A DNA stretch of 64,000 nucleotides from positions 248,001-312,000 of the forward strand of contig CAWAUO010000011.1 of NCBI GenBank assembly GCA_963785245.1, written 5' to 3'. Positions 16,812 to 26,689 of this stretch are shown here, piece by piece. The first letter of the stretch is position 1, and each line of letters begins with the position of its first letter. A program made the position numbers and the translations under genes. Below the pieces are notes generated by a model. The model was given only the letters and a program-made list of their open reading frames with translations, had not been told where the DNA came from and searched no databases. This DNA is from JAHEEL01 sp963785245 (lineage in GTDB: Bacteria; Actinomycetota; Acidimicrobiia; Spongiisociales; UBA5794).

Positions 16812-17960
16812 ATGAGATCCCGGTTCACCTTCCTGTTCGTGCTCGTCGCAACGCTCTTCGCGATCGCCCTCCCGGCGTCCGCACAATCCGAGAGCGAAGC
16901 CGATCCGGTTGTCCGGGTTGTGTTCTTCTTCTCTCCAACCTGCGGTCACTGCGAATACGTGATCAACGAGGTGCTGCCGGGCGTCTTCGAGGAGTACGGT
17001 GGACAGCCGTCGGTCTTCTTTGACGAGACGCTTCCTGAGGGGCAGGTTGCGTTCTACGAAATGACGAACGGCACCCTCGACATCCTGTTCGGTGACGTCA
17101 GCGTCGATGCCGCTGCGCAACTCTACGAGGACGATACGGAACGGCTCAGCGTCCCGGACGAACGGATGGGCGTCCCGCGCCTCGACGTCCTGGATGACTA
17201 CTACGTCGGGTCTGCCGAGATCCCTGACGAACTCCCGGGCATCATTGAAGCCGGAATCGCTGCCGGCGGAATCCCCTGGCCGGACATCCCGGGCATCGAG
17301 GATGCCATCGCCTCCGTCCCCGGAATGGCCGAGGGCAATCAACCGATCGACGGCGAGTCGACGGAGGACCCCGCTGCAGCCATCCCCGATTCCGCGGATC
17401 AGACCGTCGCCGAGAAGTTCGGCAATGACCCGGTCGGCAACAGCCTCGCCGTGCTGGTGCTCGTTGCGATGATCGCAAGCCTGATCGCCGTACCGATTCT
17501 GATCGGCAAGGGCATGCTCTCGTCGGCCCCGGAGTGGTTGACCCCCGTGCTGGCGGTGATCGGTATCGGTGTCTCCATCTACCTCGGCAGCGTCGAGGCG
17601 AGCGGAACCGAAGCCGTGTGCGGACCCGTCGGCGACTGCAACGCCGTGCAGCAGAGCGAGTATGCGACGATCTTCGGAATCCCGATCGGAATCCTCGGCA
17701 TCATCGGATACGGCATCCTGCTGGTCGGTTGGATCGTTGCGAAGACGACGAAGGGCCGCGTCGCCGACCTCGGGATGATCGCGGCCGCTGCTATTGCCGC
17801 CGGCGGCACGCTCTTCTCGATCTACCTGACGTTCCTGGAACCGTTCGTCATCGGCGCGACGTGCATGTGGTGCCTCACCTCGGCGGTCGCCATCACGGGT
17901 CTGCTGTGGCTGACCGCAGGGCCCGGGTGGGCTGCGTTCGGACGCATCCGGTCGTCGTAG
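16812..17960 (+). CDS. Thioredoxin-like / vitamin K epoxide reductase (VKOR) fusion
   Basis: A 382-residue envelope protein. A signal sequence (about 1-24) is followed by a thioredoxin-like domain with PTCGHCEY (Cys pair about 43-46), a linker, one membrane span (about 212-232) and a four-helix VKOR domain. The VKOR part has the loop Cys pair CGPVGDC (about 269-275) and the active-site CMWC (about 350-353). VKOR passes electrons from thiols to quinone and, with a thioredoxin partner, drives disulfide formation outside the membrane. Most bacterial fusions place VKOR first; here the thioredoxin part comes first. The ATG at 16812 yields the signal peptide. Confidence 0.88.
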   Translation: MRSRFTFLFVLVATLFAIALPASAQSESEADPVVRVVFFFSPTCGHCEYVINEVLPGVFEEYGGQPSVFFDETLPEGQVAFYEMTNGTLDILFGDVSVDAAAQLYEDDTERLSVPDERMGVPRLDVLDDYYVGSAEIPDELPGIIEAGIAAGGIPWPDIPGIEDAIASVPGMAEGNQPIDGESTEDPAAAIPDSADQTVAEKFGNDPVGNSLAVLVLVAMIASLIAVPILIGKGMLSSAPEWLTPVLAVIGIGVSIYLGSVEASGTEAVCGPVGDCNAVQQSEYATIFGIPIGILGIIGYGILLVGWIVAKTTKGRVADLGMIAAAAIAAGGTLFSIYLTFLEPFVIGATCMWCLTSAVAITGLLWLTAGPGWAAFGRIRSS

Positions 17961-17978
17961 TCCTCCCGCCGGAGAACG

Positions 17979-18521
17979 TCAGGCCGAGAACGTCCCCATG
18001 AGCGTCGCTTCGGCGAGCACGCGCCCTTCCACGGCGGTCAAGACCTCGTCCTTCGTTGCGCCCTCGGCAGGGCCCAGCGCTCCGTCCAGCGCGAGTACCC
18101 GGAAGAAGTAGCGGTGGGTCCCCCCGGGAGGGCACGGACCTCCGTACCCGAGTCGATTCCAGGAGTTGAGCCCGCCCGTGCCGAGCGAACCGACATTCTC
18201 AGGAATCGTGCCGGCCGGTTCGATGTCGTAGGCGACCCAGTGATCCCAGGTCCCGCCCGGCGCGTCCGGATCGTCCATGATGAGCACCAGCGATGCGGTT
18301 GCCTCCGGCAGTCCCGCGATCCTCAGTTCAGGAGACTCGTCCGCTCCGTCGCAGGTGAACTGTTCGGGAATGGGGCCGCCGTCCTCGAATGCAGGCGACG
18401 TGACTTCCATGCTCCCTCCTCCGGGGCTGGGTTCGGTCGATGAAGAATCCGGCGAGCCCTGATCACCACACGCAGCGACAACGAATGCCGCGAGGAGAGC
18501 CGTCAGCACCAACCGCATCAT
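17979..18521 (-). CDS. PEBP (YbhB/YbcL) family lipoprotein
   Basis: A 180-residue protein with a lipoprotein signal (MMRLVLTALLAAFVVAAC) and a Ser/Pro/Gly-rich linker. The PEBP domain follows: IPEQFTCDGADESPEL, ASLVLIMDDPDAPGG, WDHWVAYDI and the late GGTHRYFFRVLALD, which form the ligand-binding pocket. Bacterial members have no settled function. It begins 33 nt after cca on the same strand. Confidence 0.87.
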   Translation of the reverse strand: MMRLVLTALLAAFVVAACGDQGSPDSSSTEPSPGGGSMEVTSPAFEDGGPIPEQFTCDGADESPELRIAGLPEATASLVLIMDDPDAPGGTWDHWVAYDIEPAGTIPENVGSLGTGGLNSWNRLGYGGPCPPGGTHRYFFRVLALDGALGPAEGATKDEVLTAVEGRVLAEATLMGTFSA

Positions 18522-18553
18522 GTGCCGAGTATGGCCGCCCGGTCCCGACCCGG

Positions 18554-19945
18554 CTACCCCTGTTCGGCGGCCCATGTGTCGAGGAGTTCGTAGGCCTCCT
18601 CTTCTGAGTACGGTCCGTCATCGATCCGCTTCTCGTAGAGCACCTTCATGATCTCTCCGACCTGGCGTCCCGGCTCCAGACTGAGGTACTCCATCACCTG
18701 GTTCCCATCGATCGGCGGTCGAAGCGCGTCGAGTTCCTCCTCCTCACTGAGGATCGCAATCCGCTCTTCGAGTTCGTCGATTCGCCGACTGATCATCCGC
18801 TCACGTCGTCTGTTCCGTGTCGTCACGTCGCACCGCACGAGTTCGTTCAAGTCGGTGAGGAGCGGTCCCGCGTCGCGCACGTAGCGTCGCACGGCCGAGT
18901 CGTTCCACCCCATCTGATACGTGTGGGGCCGCATGTGGAGGAGCACCAGGCGAGAAACGTCCTCCGTCGTCTGCTTCGAGTACCGCAGCGCTTTCATCCG
19001 CCGTCTCGTCATCCTGGCTCCGACGACCTCATGGTGGTGGAACGAGACGCCGCCGGGCCCAAACTCCCGCGTCGCCGGCTTCCCGATGTCGTGGAAGAGA
19101 GCCGCAAGACGGAGTTCGAGTCGCGCCGATGCCTTCTCCACAACCGCGATGGTGTGGGCAAGCACATCCTTGTGCTGATGCACCGGGTCAATCTCGAGGG
19201 CAAGGGCGGGGAGTTCGGGGATGAACTCTTCTGCCAGGCCGGTATCGACAAGTCCCCAGAGCGCCGGTCCGACGTGGTCGCCGATCAGGAGTCGGTCGAG
19301 TTCGCCCTTGATCCGTTCGGCGGAGACGATCTCGAGCCTCGTGTGCATGCGGTGGACGGCGCTGACGGCTTCCTCGTCTGGTGCGAATCCGAGCTGTGAG
19401 ACGAAACGGAAGAGGCGCAGCATTCGGAGTGGATCGTCGCCGAACGAGATCTCGGGATCGAGGGGGGTTCGCAGCACCTGGCGGAACAGGTCTGTCAATC
19501 CTCCAAACGGGTCGATCATTTCGGGTGTCTCATCGCCCGATGTTGGGACCCGGATCGCCATCGCATTCACGGAGAAGTCGCGCCGAGAGAGATCCTCCTC
19601 GATGTCGTCGGAGTAGGTGACGTCGGGCTTGCGGCTCTCGTCGCGGTAGATCTCAGATCGGAAGGTAGTGATCTCGTGGACGCGTCCGCCCTTGATTGCC
19701 CCGATCGTTCCGTAGGTCCTGCCCGCGAGATAGAGATCCGCGGCCCAGGGTCGAACGATATCCTCGATCTCCTCCGGACGCGCCCCCGTCGTGAAATCCA
19801 GGTCGGCGTTCGGCCGGTCGAGAAGAGCGTCACGGACACTCCCTCCGACGAGATAGAGGTCGTGTCCAGCGGCACCGAACAGTTCGGCGAGCTCACGTGA
19901 CGGAGTTCCCTCGGCCAAAAGGCCCTGGAGCCGCGTCGGAATCAC
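18554..19945 (-). CDS. cca: CCA tRNA nucleotidyltransferase / poly(A) polymerase family, with HD domain
   Basis: A 463-residue enzyme that adds or repairs the tRNA 3' CCA end. The head domain reads LYLVGGSVRDALL and ADLDFTTGA, with the two Asp of the polymerase site, followed by SRRDFSVNAMAI. A neck region and an HD phosphohydrolase motif LAALFHDIGKP (about 258-268) follow. The GTG start overlaps the rnhA stop (GTGA) and follows GGAGAG; the longer frame upstream is a shadow of rnhA. The truncated tRNA in this window lacks an encoded CCA, in keeping with a need for this enzyme. Confidence 0.92.
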   Translation of the reverse strand: MIPTRLQGLLAEGTPSRELAELFGAAGHDLYLVGGSVRDALLDRPNADLDFTTGARPEEIEDIVRPWAADLYLAGRTYGTIGAIKGGRVHEITTFRSEIYRDESRKPDVTYSDDIEEDLSRRDFSVNAMAIRVPTSGDETPEMIDPFGGLTDLFRQVLRTPLDPEISFGDDPLRMLRLFRFVSQLGFAPDEEAVSAVHRMHTRLEIVSAERIKGELDRLLIGDHVGPALWGLVDTGLAEEFIPELPALALEIDPVHQHKDVLAHTIAVVEKASARLELRLAALFHDIGKPATREFGPGGVSFHHHEVVGARMTRRRMKALRYSKQTTEDVSRLVLLHMRPHTYQMGWNDSAVRRYVRDAGPLLTDLNELVRCDVTTRNRRRERMISRRIDELEERIAILSEEEELDALRPPIDGNQVMEYLSLEPGRQVGEIMKVLYEKRIDDGPYSEEEAYELLDTWAAEQG

Positions 19946-20520
19946 GATTCTCTCCAACGATTGGCGAGCCGATCGGCGTACTCGTTCCAGGTGAAGCCCA
20001 CGTGGGCCTTGATCCACTTCAGGTCGAGTTCTGGTCGTTTCCGATACACCGCATACGCGGAGCGGACCAGATCGACATTCTCGACCGGGCCGCTCTTCCG
20101 CTTCCACCCCCGCGCTTCCCAGCCAGCGGCCCATTCATTGATGGTCCTCACCGCCAGGTTGGAGTCCGAGTAGACCGGGACCGCGGTTCCTTCGGGGACG
20201 AGTCGCGCTCCCTCGATCAGCGCGGTGAACTCCATCCGGTTGTTCGTGGTGTCCGGATCATCGCCGTGGGCCTCGTCGACGATCGTCCCATCAACCACGT
20301 ACACCGCTCCCCATCCTCCCGGCCCGGGATTCGGGACACAGGCGCCATCGGTGAACACACCCGTCTGCGGGTCATGGCCCGACCGCGCCGGGTCGTGAGG
20401 GGCAGGCTTGGCGTCCCGGCACGAACGGCACTCCTTCGGACTCCAGCCCGGGAATCGATCCAGGATGTGCTGGGGCAGCGAGAACTCTTGTGAGCAGGTC
20501 TGGCAGGTGAAACTGGGCAT
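19942..20520 (-). CDS. rnhA: Ribonuclease HI with N-terminal zinc-ribbon-like domain
   Basis: A 192-residue protein. The N terminus has two Cys pairs (Cys6/Cys9 and Cys31/Cys34) typical of a small zinc-binding domain. From residue 54 comes an RNase HI domain with catalytic residues Asp58 (VFTDGAC), Glu97 (NRMEF), Asp119 (YSDSN) and a final Asp in YADRLANRW. It would cleave the RNA strand of RNA-DNA hybrids. The extension differs from the hybrid-binding domain of other fused RNases H. It is cotranscribed with cca. Confidence 0.92.
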   Translation of the reverse strand: MPSFTCQTCSQEFSLPQHILDRFPGWSPKECRSCRDAKPAPHDPARSGHDPQTGVFTDGACVPNPGPGGWGAVYVVDGTIVDEAHGDDPDTTNNRMEFTALIEGARLVPEGTAVPVYSDSNLAVRTINEWAAGWEARGWKRKSGPVENVDLVRSAYAVYRKRPELDLKWIKAHVGFTWNEYADRLANRWRES

Positions 20521-20559
20521 GCGCCAAGGAGCGTACCGACCGGACGAGCCGAACAGCGA

Positions 20560-21651
20560 CTAGGCGCTCAAGGCACCGCGGGATTGGGCTGCGAGCTTGA
20601 AGTCGGTCGTCGACGTGGCGTGGGAGAGCGCATCCTCGAACGAGACATCGCCCCGCGCATACAGGGAGAGGATCGCCTGGTCGTAGTTGCGCATGCCGAA
20701 GAAGTCCCCCTCGGCGATCTCCGTAGCGATCGTCGGAGTCAACTCCTCGTCCTTCAACTTCTCTGACACTCGTTCGGTGTTGACGAGTACCTCGATCGCA
20801 GCCGCTCGCCCCGCCTCGTCGGCCCGCGGGATCAGCTGCTGGCTGATGATGCCTTTGAGGGTTGCTGAGAGCAGTTGTCGCACCTGCTTGCGCTGATAGG
20901 GCTCGAACGACTCGACGATACGGTTGATCGTTTCGAGGCTGTCAAAGGTCGGCAGGACTCCGATGACAAGGTGCCCGGTCTCTGCCCCACGAAGCGCTGC
21001 AGCGAGCGTCTCCCGGTCAGGGAGATCCCCGACAAAGATCACGTCAGTGTCGTTGCGCATGGCGGCCCTCAGACCGCAGGCGAACGAGGCGGTGTCAAGG
21101 CCTACTTCGCGTTGGGAGATCAGCGACTGGTTGTCCGGATACAGGTTCTCGATGGGGTCCTCGATCGTGACCACCGAGCACTTGCGTGTGGCGTTCACGT
21201 GTTCGATGACCGCGGCGCCTGTCGTTGTGCGTCCCGACCCCGACGGACCGGTGATCAAGAGCAACCCAGGGCGCTCGTCGGCGAGACGTTCGACAACAGC
21301 CGGAATGCCGAGTGCCTCAAACCCTCCTTCGAGCTTGCCAACGGTCCGGAGGACCAGCGTGACCGAGCCGCGCTGACTGAAGGCGCTCACGCGGAAGCGT
21401 CCGAGACCGGATCGGCCGATCGCAAAGCCCACTTCCCCGTCACGCTCGAAGTCCGCCCGGTCTCGATCGGTAGCGATCTCGTCGAAGTACCGCTGCGTAT
21501 CGGCCTGGGTGACCATCGGCAGGTCGGATCGATGCACGACTCCGTCGATCCGGAACGCGGGAGGCGAGCCGACCTTGAGGTGCAGGTCGGAAGCTCCAAC
21601 GGTCGAGATTCTCTGAAGGAGTTCGTCGAGAGACGGCAACGATCCGTGCAC
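20560..21651 (-). CDS. PilT/GspE-type ATPase with degenerate motifs
   Basis: A 363-residue protein of the secretion/retraction ATPase family: N-terminal ASDLHLKVGSPPAFRIDG, then the RecA-like core. The Walker A loop reads GPSGSGRTTT, with Arg (about 141) where Lys is expected. The Asp box VTIEDPIEN is kept, but the Walker B segment is VIFVGDLPDRET (Asp for the usual Glu) and the His box reads GVLPTFDS instead of TLHTN. The catalytic core is thus altered at three places. No pilin or pilus gene is nearby. The GTG at 21651 follows AGGAG. Confidence 0.85.
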   Translation of the reverse strand: MHGSLPSLDELLQRISTVGASDLHLKVGSPPAFRIDGVVHRSDLPMVTQADTQRYFDEIATDRDRADFERDGEVGFAIGRSGLGRFRVSAFSQRGSVTLVLRTVGKLEGGFEALGIPAVVERLADERPGLLLITGPSGSGRTTTGAAVIEHVNATRKCSVVTIEDPIENLYPDNQSLISQREVGLDTASFACGLRAAMRNDTDVIFVGDLPDRETLAAALRGAETGHLVIGVLPTFDSLETINRIVESFEPYQRKQVRQLLSATLKGIISQQLIPRADEAGRAAAIEVLVNTERVSEKLKDEELTPTIATEIAEGDFFGMRNYDQAILSLYARGDVSFEDALSHATSTTDFKLAAQSRGALSA

Positions 21652-21709
21652 AGTGGCTCCTGAAGCTCGGGGTAGGTTCCCGTGTGTATCGGCTCCTCGG
21701 AGACCGCCC

Positions 21710-22711
<1,002 letters not shown>

Positions 22712-22825
22712 GCCCCCATAGTTCCACATCTGCGAGCCTTCGCGCCAAACCGGATCGCCGTGGTTCGGTCGGGACGTCCTGCACCCACGGTACGCTGAGG
22801 GCGCACCGGAAGACTCGGAGGTGTC

Positions 22826-23560
22826 ATGTCGGTGGCAGAGAGTCCGATACCGGTACTCCAGCGCGGCTCTTGGCCGGACCCGATTCGATTTCGGAGAGGG
22901 TGGGCTCGCGCAGACGCCCGACGCTGGAACGACTGTGTCCCCGATGGCGCACTCCGCTTGGTACGCGGCGGATCAGCATTTCTGAGCCTCTGCTCCGAGC
23001 GCCTCAACGATCTCGGAGCTCCCCATGTCTTCTCTCCCCCGCTCCCTGCGTCGAGTCGACGCCCGTGGGAGGAGGCGGGATTCGAGGAATACGTGCCACT
23101 CGCCCTGATGCGTCTCGACCTCGGTGAGAGCATCCCCTCGCCGGATCACCTCGTGATCACCCCTCCCGAGACGCGTCTCACGGCGCTGCTCACCATCGAC
23201 CACGCAGCGTTCGACGAGTTCTGGCGCTTCGACCGTCACGGCATGCAGGAAGCGATGGCCGCGACCGGAACGGCGAGAACGCTCCAGGTCCGCGGACCGG
23301 ACGGCGAGCCGGTCGCGTTCGCGATCCTCGGCTTCGGCCATGCCATGTCGTACCTCCAGCGTATCGCCGTCCATCCCGACTGGCAGGGCCAGCAAATGGG
23401 TCGTTCCCTCACTCGGGGCGCTGCCCGCATGGCTCGCAAGGCCGGCAGCAAGGCGATGCTGCTCAATACGCAGGCGGACAACCAGGCCGCTCTGGACCTC
23501 TACGAGTCGGAGGGATTCGTCACACTCCCCGAACCGCTCGCGCTCCTCCGCCGGGACTGA
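22826..23560 (+). CDS. GNAT family N-acetyltransferase
   Basis: A 244-residue protein with a C-terminal GNAT domain: AMSYLQRIAVHPDWQGQQMG (about 173-192) gives the acetyl-CoA pyrophosphate loop, followed by MLLNTQADNQAALDLYESEGF. The N-terminal ~110 residues are less conserved and may form a second, degenerate acetyltransferase-like half. Substrate unknown. It ends 3 nt before the pseudokinase gene, taking the place that the murJ flippase domain holds in mycobacteria. Confidence 0.86.
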   Translation: MSVAESPIPVLQRGSWPDPIRFRRGWARADARRWNDCVPDGALRLVRGGSAFLSLCSERLNDLGAPHVFSPPLPASSRRPWEEAGFEEYVPLALMRLDLGESIPSPDHLVITPPETRLTALLTIDHAAFDEFWRFDRHGMQEAMAATGTARTLQVRGPDGEPVAFAILGFGHAMSYLQRIAVHPDWQGQQMGRSLTRGAARMARKAGSKAMLLNTQADNQAALDLYESEGFVTLPEPLALLRRD

Positions 23561-23563
23561 CCG

Positions 23564-24853
23564 ATGCCCCCGCGCATACCCGGCCGCTATCGCATGAATG
23601 TGCGCCTCGGCGCCGACGGAGACATCGAGGAGTGGCTGGCGACCGACGAGCAACTCGAACGTCCCGTTCTCATCCGATTCCCAGGTCCGGACGCCGATCC
23701 GGGCCGCGTCGCCCAGTTCCTCGCTCCGATCCGCGCAGCGGCAGCGACTTCTCATCCCCACGTACAGCGGGTCTACGCCGCCGGTGAGGTCGACCACTCC
23801 GCGTTCGCGGCCGCCGAATGGGACGGCGCCGTCACCGTCGCAGATCGTCTCAAGGCGGGAGAGACGCTCCCCATCCCTGAGTACTTGCCGAACGCGTCCG
23901 GTGTCGCTGCGGGCTTGGCGGCATTTCATGCGAACGGAGGAATCCACGGCGCTATCGACGCCAGCGCCATCCACTTCTCCGCGGCTCACCCGGCGCGTCT
24001 CGCGAGTTTCGGTCGCATCCCGGTGACCACCACAGCGGCCGGCGATACCGCGGCACTCGCGGCGGTCCTCCGTGAATCGGTGACTGGCACCGACAACCCG
24101 GCGATCCTGCCCTCGCACGTCGCCGAGGGGATTCCTACCGCCGTGGACGACGCCCTTGAGGCGGCTGAGGCTGGCACACTCGACGCTGCGGGCCTTTCCG
24201 ATGCCCTCAGCAACGCATTCCTCTACCGCGAACCAGAGGTCGAACACTCCTGGTCGGTGAAGCCTCTGATTCTCTTCGCTGCCGTCGTGACCGCCCTCCT
24301 CTCCCTCTCGTTGGTCGGGCTTGCGATCGACGTTGATCCTGACTCTCCGTTCCTCTATCCGGCTGCGCCCGCCGAACAGGTTCCCGGAGCGCCAACCAGC
24401 ACGGCACCAGTCACCGACGCACCCACCGAGAACGCCATTCCCACGCTCGCGACCGTCTACGACCCGTACGGAGATGGAATCGAGAACGACGAAGTCATCG
24501 GTGCCGTCGTCGACGGCAGCCGGGCCACATCCTGGGAGACCGAGCCATACCCGGATCCTCTCGCCGAGACGAAAGAGGGCGTCGGAATCATCCTGGAATC
24601 GCCGGTACCGATCGGCGCCATCGAGGTCAGTGGGACACCGGACACTCAGTTCACCATTGCATGGAATGCCACGGTCCCAGACGTGCCGGGCGAGTGGGAT
24701 CGAATCGGCGCGGCCCAGATCCTCACGGGGACGACGAGACTGGACGTGGCGCACCGGGAGGAAGGCTTCTGGCTCGTCTGGCTGACCACACTCCCAGAAC
24801 AGTCGGACGGCAACTACGGGACGTCGATCTCCGAGATTCGGCTCCTCCCGTGA
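23564..24853 (+). CDS. Membrane pseudokinase with extracellular galactose-binding-like domain (MurJ regulatory-tail homologue)
   Basis: A 429-residue protein. Residues 7-220 follow the Ser/Thr kinase pattern (GRYRMNVRLGADGD, SHPHVQRVYAAGEV, GLAAFHANGGIHG) but the catalytic residues are gone: the VAIK Lys is Arg38 (VLIRF), the HGD/HRD Asp is Ala (HGAI, about 127) and DFG reads SFG (about 149). One membrane span is at about 233-255, and the external part (VYDPYGDGIEND, AVVDGSRATSWETE) resembles the C-terminal domain of mycobacterial MviN/MurJ. In mycobacteria these parts are fused to the lipid II flippase; here they stand alone. Gene order with sigM, trxBA and cwlM supports the homology. Confidence 0.85.
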   Translation: MPPRIPGRYRMNVRLGADGDIEEWLATDEQLERPVLIRFPGPDADPGRVAQFLAPIRAAAATSHPHVQRVYAAGEVDHSAFAAAEWDGAVTVADRLKAGETLPIPEYLPNASGVAAGLAAFHANGGIHGAIDASAIHFSAAHPARLASFGRIPVTTTAAGDTAALAAVLRESVTGTDNPAILPSHVAEGIPTAVDDALEAAEAGTLDAAGLSDALSNAFLYREPEVEHSWSVKPLILFAAVVTALLSLSLVGLAIDVDPDSPFLYPAAPAEQVPGAPTSTAPVTDAPTENAIPTLATVYDPYGDGIENDEVIGAVVDGSRATSWETEPYPDPLAETKEGVGIILESPVPIGAIEVSGTPDTQFTIAWNATVPDVPGEWDRIGAAQILTGTTRLDVAHREEGFWLVWLTTLPEQSDGNYGTSISEIRLLP

Positions 24854-24899
24854 ACGGAACATTGGCCTCCGCGTCGGCTGCAGACCAGAATCACGGGGA

Positions 24900-25475
24900 A
24901 TGACCTCCCGCTCAGCGGAAGACCGCGTTCTCATTCGCCGATACCTCGAAGGCGACGTCGATGCCTTCGAGGAGCTCATGCGTGCCCATGAAGACCGAGT
25001 GTTCAGCATCTGTCTCCGCATGATGAAGGACCGGAGCGCCGCTCTCGACGCCACACAGGATGTGTTCCTCACGGTCTTTCGGAAGGTTGATCGCTACAAG
25101 GAGCAGGCCGCGTTCAGCACCTGGCTGTATCGGGTCTCCATCAACACGTGCTACGACCACCTGCGTCGCCAGCAGCGCAAACGCACCGAGTCGATGCCCG
25201 ACTACGTCGACCCCGCCGACCCCAAGAGCGGGGACGCATTCCATGCCGTTGAACTCCGTCCCGATATCGAGACAGCACTCTTCGGGTTGTCTCCGGACTT
25301 CCGCGCCGCGATCGTGTTGGTGGATCTCGAAGGCATGTCGCTAGATGGGGCCGCGGATACCCTTGAAGTGCCCGTCGGCACCGTGAAGAGCCGCCTCTTC
25401 AGGGCCAGGAAGCGGCTCGCCAAAGAACTCGGGAACTTCGCGCCGGAGTCTGAGCATCAAAGAGAAGAACCATGA
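24900..25475 (+). CDS. ECF RNA polymerase sigma factor (SigM-like)
   Basis: A 191-residue sigma-70 family factor with regions 2 and 4. Region 2: AFEELMRAHEDRVFSICLRM and DATQDVFLTVFRKVDRYKEQ; region 4: LSPDFRAAIVLVDLEGMSLDGA and PVGTVKSRLFRARKRL, the promoter-binding helix-turn-helix. It overlaps the anti-sigma gene by 4 nt (ATGA). The same place in mycobacteria is held by sigM, which controls envelope functions; that role is inferred here. Confidence 0.92.
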   Translation: MTSRSAEDRVLIRRYLEGDVDAFEELMRAHEDRVFSICLRMMKDRSAALDATQDVFLTVFRKVDRYKEQAAFSTWLYRVSINTCYDHLRRQQRKRTESMPDYVDPADPKSGDAFHAVELRPDIETALFGLSPDFRAAIVLVDLEGMSLDGAADTLEVPVGTVKSRLFRARKRLAKELGNFAPESEHQREEP

Positions 25476-26344
25476 GCGAACACGACCTCAACCTCATCAC
25501 TGACCTTGTCAGTGGCCGGCTCTCACCCGGCGAGCGCGATGAAGCGCTCAGGTATGTCGCGTCCGATCCTGCTCTCCAGTCTGAGTACGAGACCCAACTC
25601 GCAACCGCTGCTCTGCTCTCCGATCTGGCGGCACCTGCGATGACCGCAGAGGAACGCTCGACGCTCCATGCCGCCCTTCGCCAACAGCTTCACCTCGCCG
25701 ACGCACCCGCACCGGTCGTCCCCCCGACACCGTCGCGTTGGCAGCGCTGGTGGGCTCCGGTGACCGGCCTGGCAGCGGCGGCGGCCGTCATCGTCGGAGC
25801 CGTCGTGATCCTCCCGAACAGCGGATCAGACGATTCGTTCGAGGTCGCCTCACCTGCGTTGACGGAGACCACGGTGGCCTCCCGCAATGCTGACGCCTCG
25901 GCGGACGGAGGCGCCGACTCGGACGGCTCCTTCGCCGACGGGGAGACCGAACAATCGGTACCTTCCTCGGAGGCCGAGACCACGACAACCGCTGCAGCCG
26001 CTGCCGAGGAGATCGCTGGAGATGCCGCGCCCGGGGCGCTCCCCCACATCGTCGACAGCGATCTCGACAGCGTGGCACTCGCCTATGCCGCCGATCCCGA
26101 GCGTTTCGCAAGCGGATTCGCTTCCTCGACCAAGGATGGTTCTCCGGACGCCGCTCGTGGCGTCGACGCCTGCCTTGTTGAAGCGTCATCCAACGAAGGT
26201 ACGTTCGTCGTCGTGCCGGTCGCCACAATCACCGTGGAAGGCGCTGACGCCATCGTTCTCTCGGTGACACCCCCGGACGCTGAGCCCTACTTCGTGGCTC
26301 TCGACCTCGCCACCTGCGAGGAACTCGACAGCACCCGACCCTGA
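25472..26344 (+). CDS. Transmembrane anti-sigma factor
   Basis: A 290-residue single-span protein. The cytosolic N terminus (SEHDLNLITDLVSGRLSPGE) resembles an anti-sigma domain but lacks the Cys-rich zinc motif. The span is at about 93-113, and a Ser/Thr/Ala/Glu-rich linker leads to an extracellular domain with two Cys (VDACLVEAS and DLATCEEL). It should hold the ECF sigma factor at the membrane until released by an envelope signal. Translation is coupled to the sigma gene. Confidence 0.82.
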   Translation: MSEHDLNLITDLVSGRLSPGERDEALRYVASDPALQSEYETQLATAALLSDLAAPAMTAEERSTLHAALRQQLHLADAPAPVVPPTPSRWQRWWAPVTGLAAAAAVIVGAVVILPNSGSDDSFEVASPALTETTVASRNADASADGGADSDGSFADGETEQSVPSSEAETTTTAAAAAEEIAGDAAPGALPHIVDSDLDSVALAYAADPERFASGFASSTKDGSPDAARGVDACLVEASSNEGTFVVVPVATITVEGADAIVLSVTPPDAEPYFVALDLATCEELDSTRP

Positions 26345-26375
26345 GCCGCCCGGGGTTCGACTATCCTCCTGTCGT

Positions 26376-26687
26376 ATGACCGATCGATCGCGCACTGACT
26401 ACCCGGCCAAGATCGCCGACGCTCTCGAGCAGATCTCCACCCGCATCCGCTCACTCACGGTGGATCGAGTCGCGGTCGGCGTCACCTGGGCCGCCATCGG
26501 CATCCTGATCGTGACGCTCGCCGTCATGGCGGTCGTCTGGTTGTTGGTCGCACTCTTCCGCGCTCTCGGTACCCTGATTGGGCAGGAACTCGCGTACGCC
26601 GTCGTCGGGGGCATATTGCTGCTCGCCGGGGTGTTTGTCTGGATGAAGCGTCATCCAGTTGACGAGCCCACATCACCACAGGAGTAG
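26376..26687 (+). CDS. Small two-span membrane protein
   Basis: A 103-residue protein with a charged N-terminal helix, hydrophobic spans at about 33-58 and 68-88, and a short polar tail. It fits between the anti-sigma gene and trxB (2 nt from trxB), so it likely shares their transcript. No family recognised. Confidence 0.72.
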   Translation: MTDRSRTDYPAKIADALEQISTRIRSLTVDRVAVGVTWAAIGILIVTLAVMAVVWLLVALFRALGTLIGQELAYAVVGGILLLAGVFVWMKRHPVDEPTSPQE

Positions 26688-26689
26688 CC

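Noticed and set aside
22973..25072. 699-codon open frame on the minus strand
   Set aside because: It lies antisense to the GNAT, pseudokinase and sigma genes, which have clear domains. Long antisense frames are common in GC-rich DNA; its sequence has no family motif.
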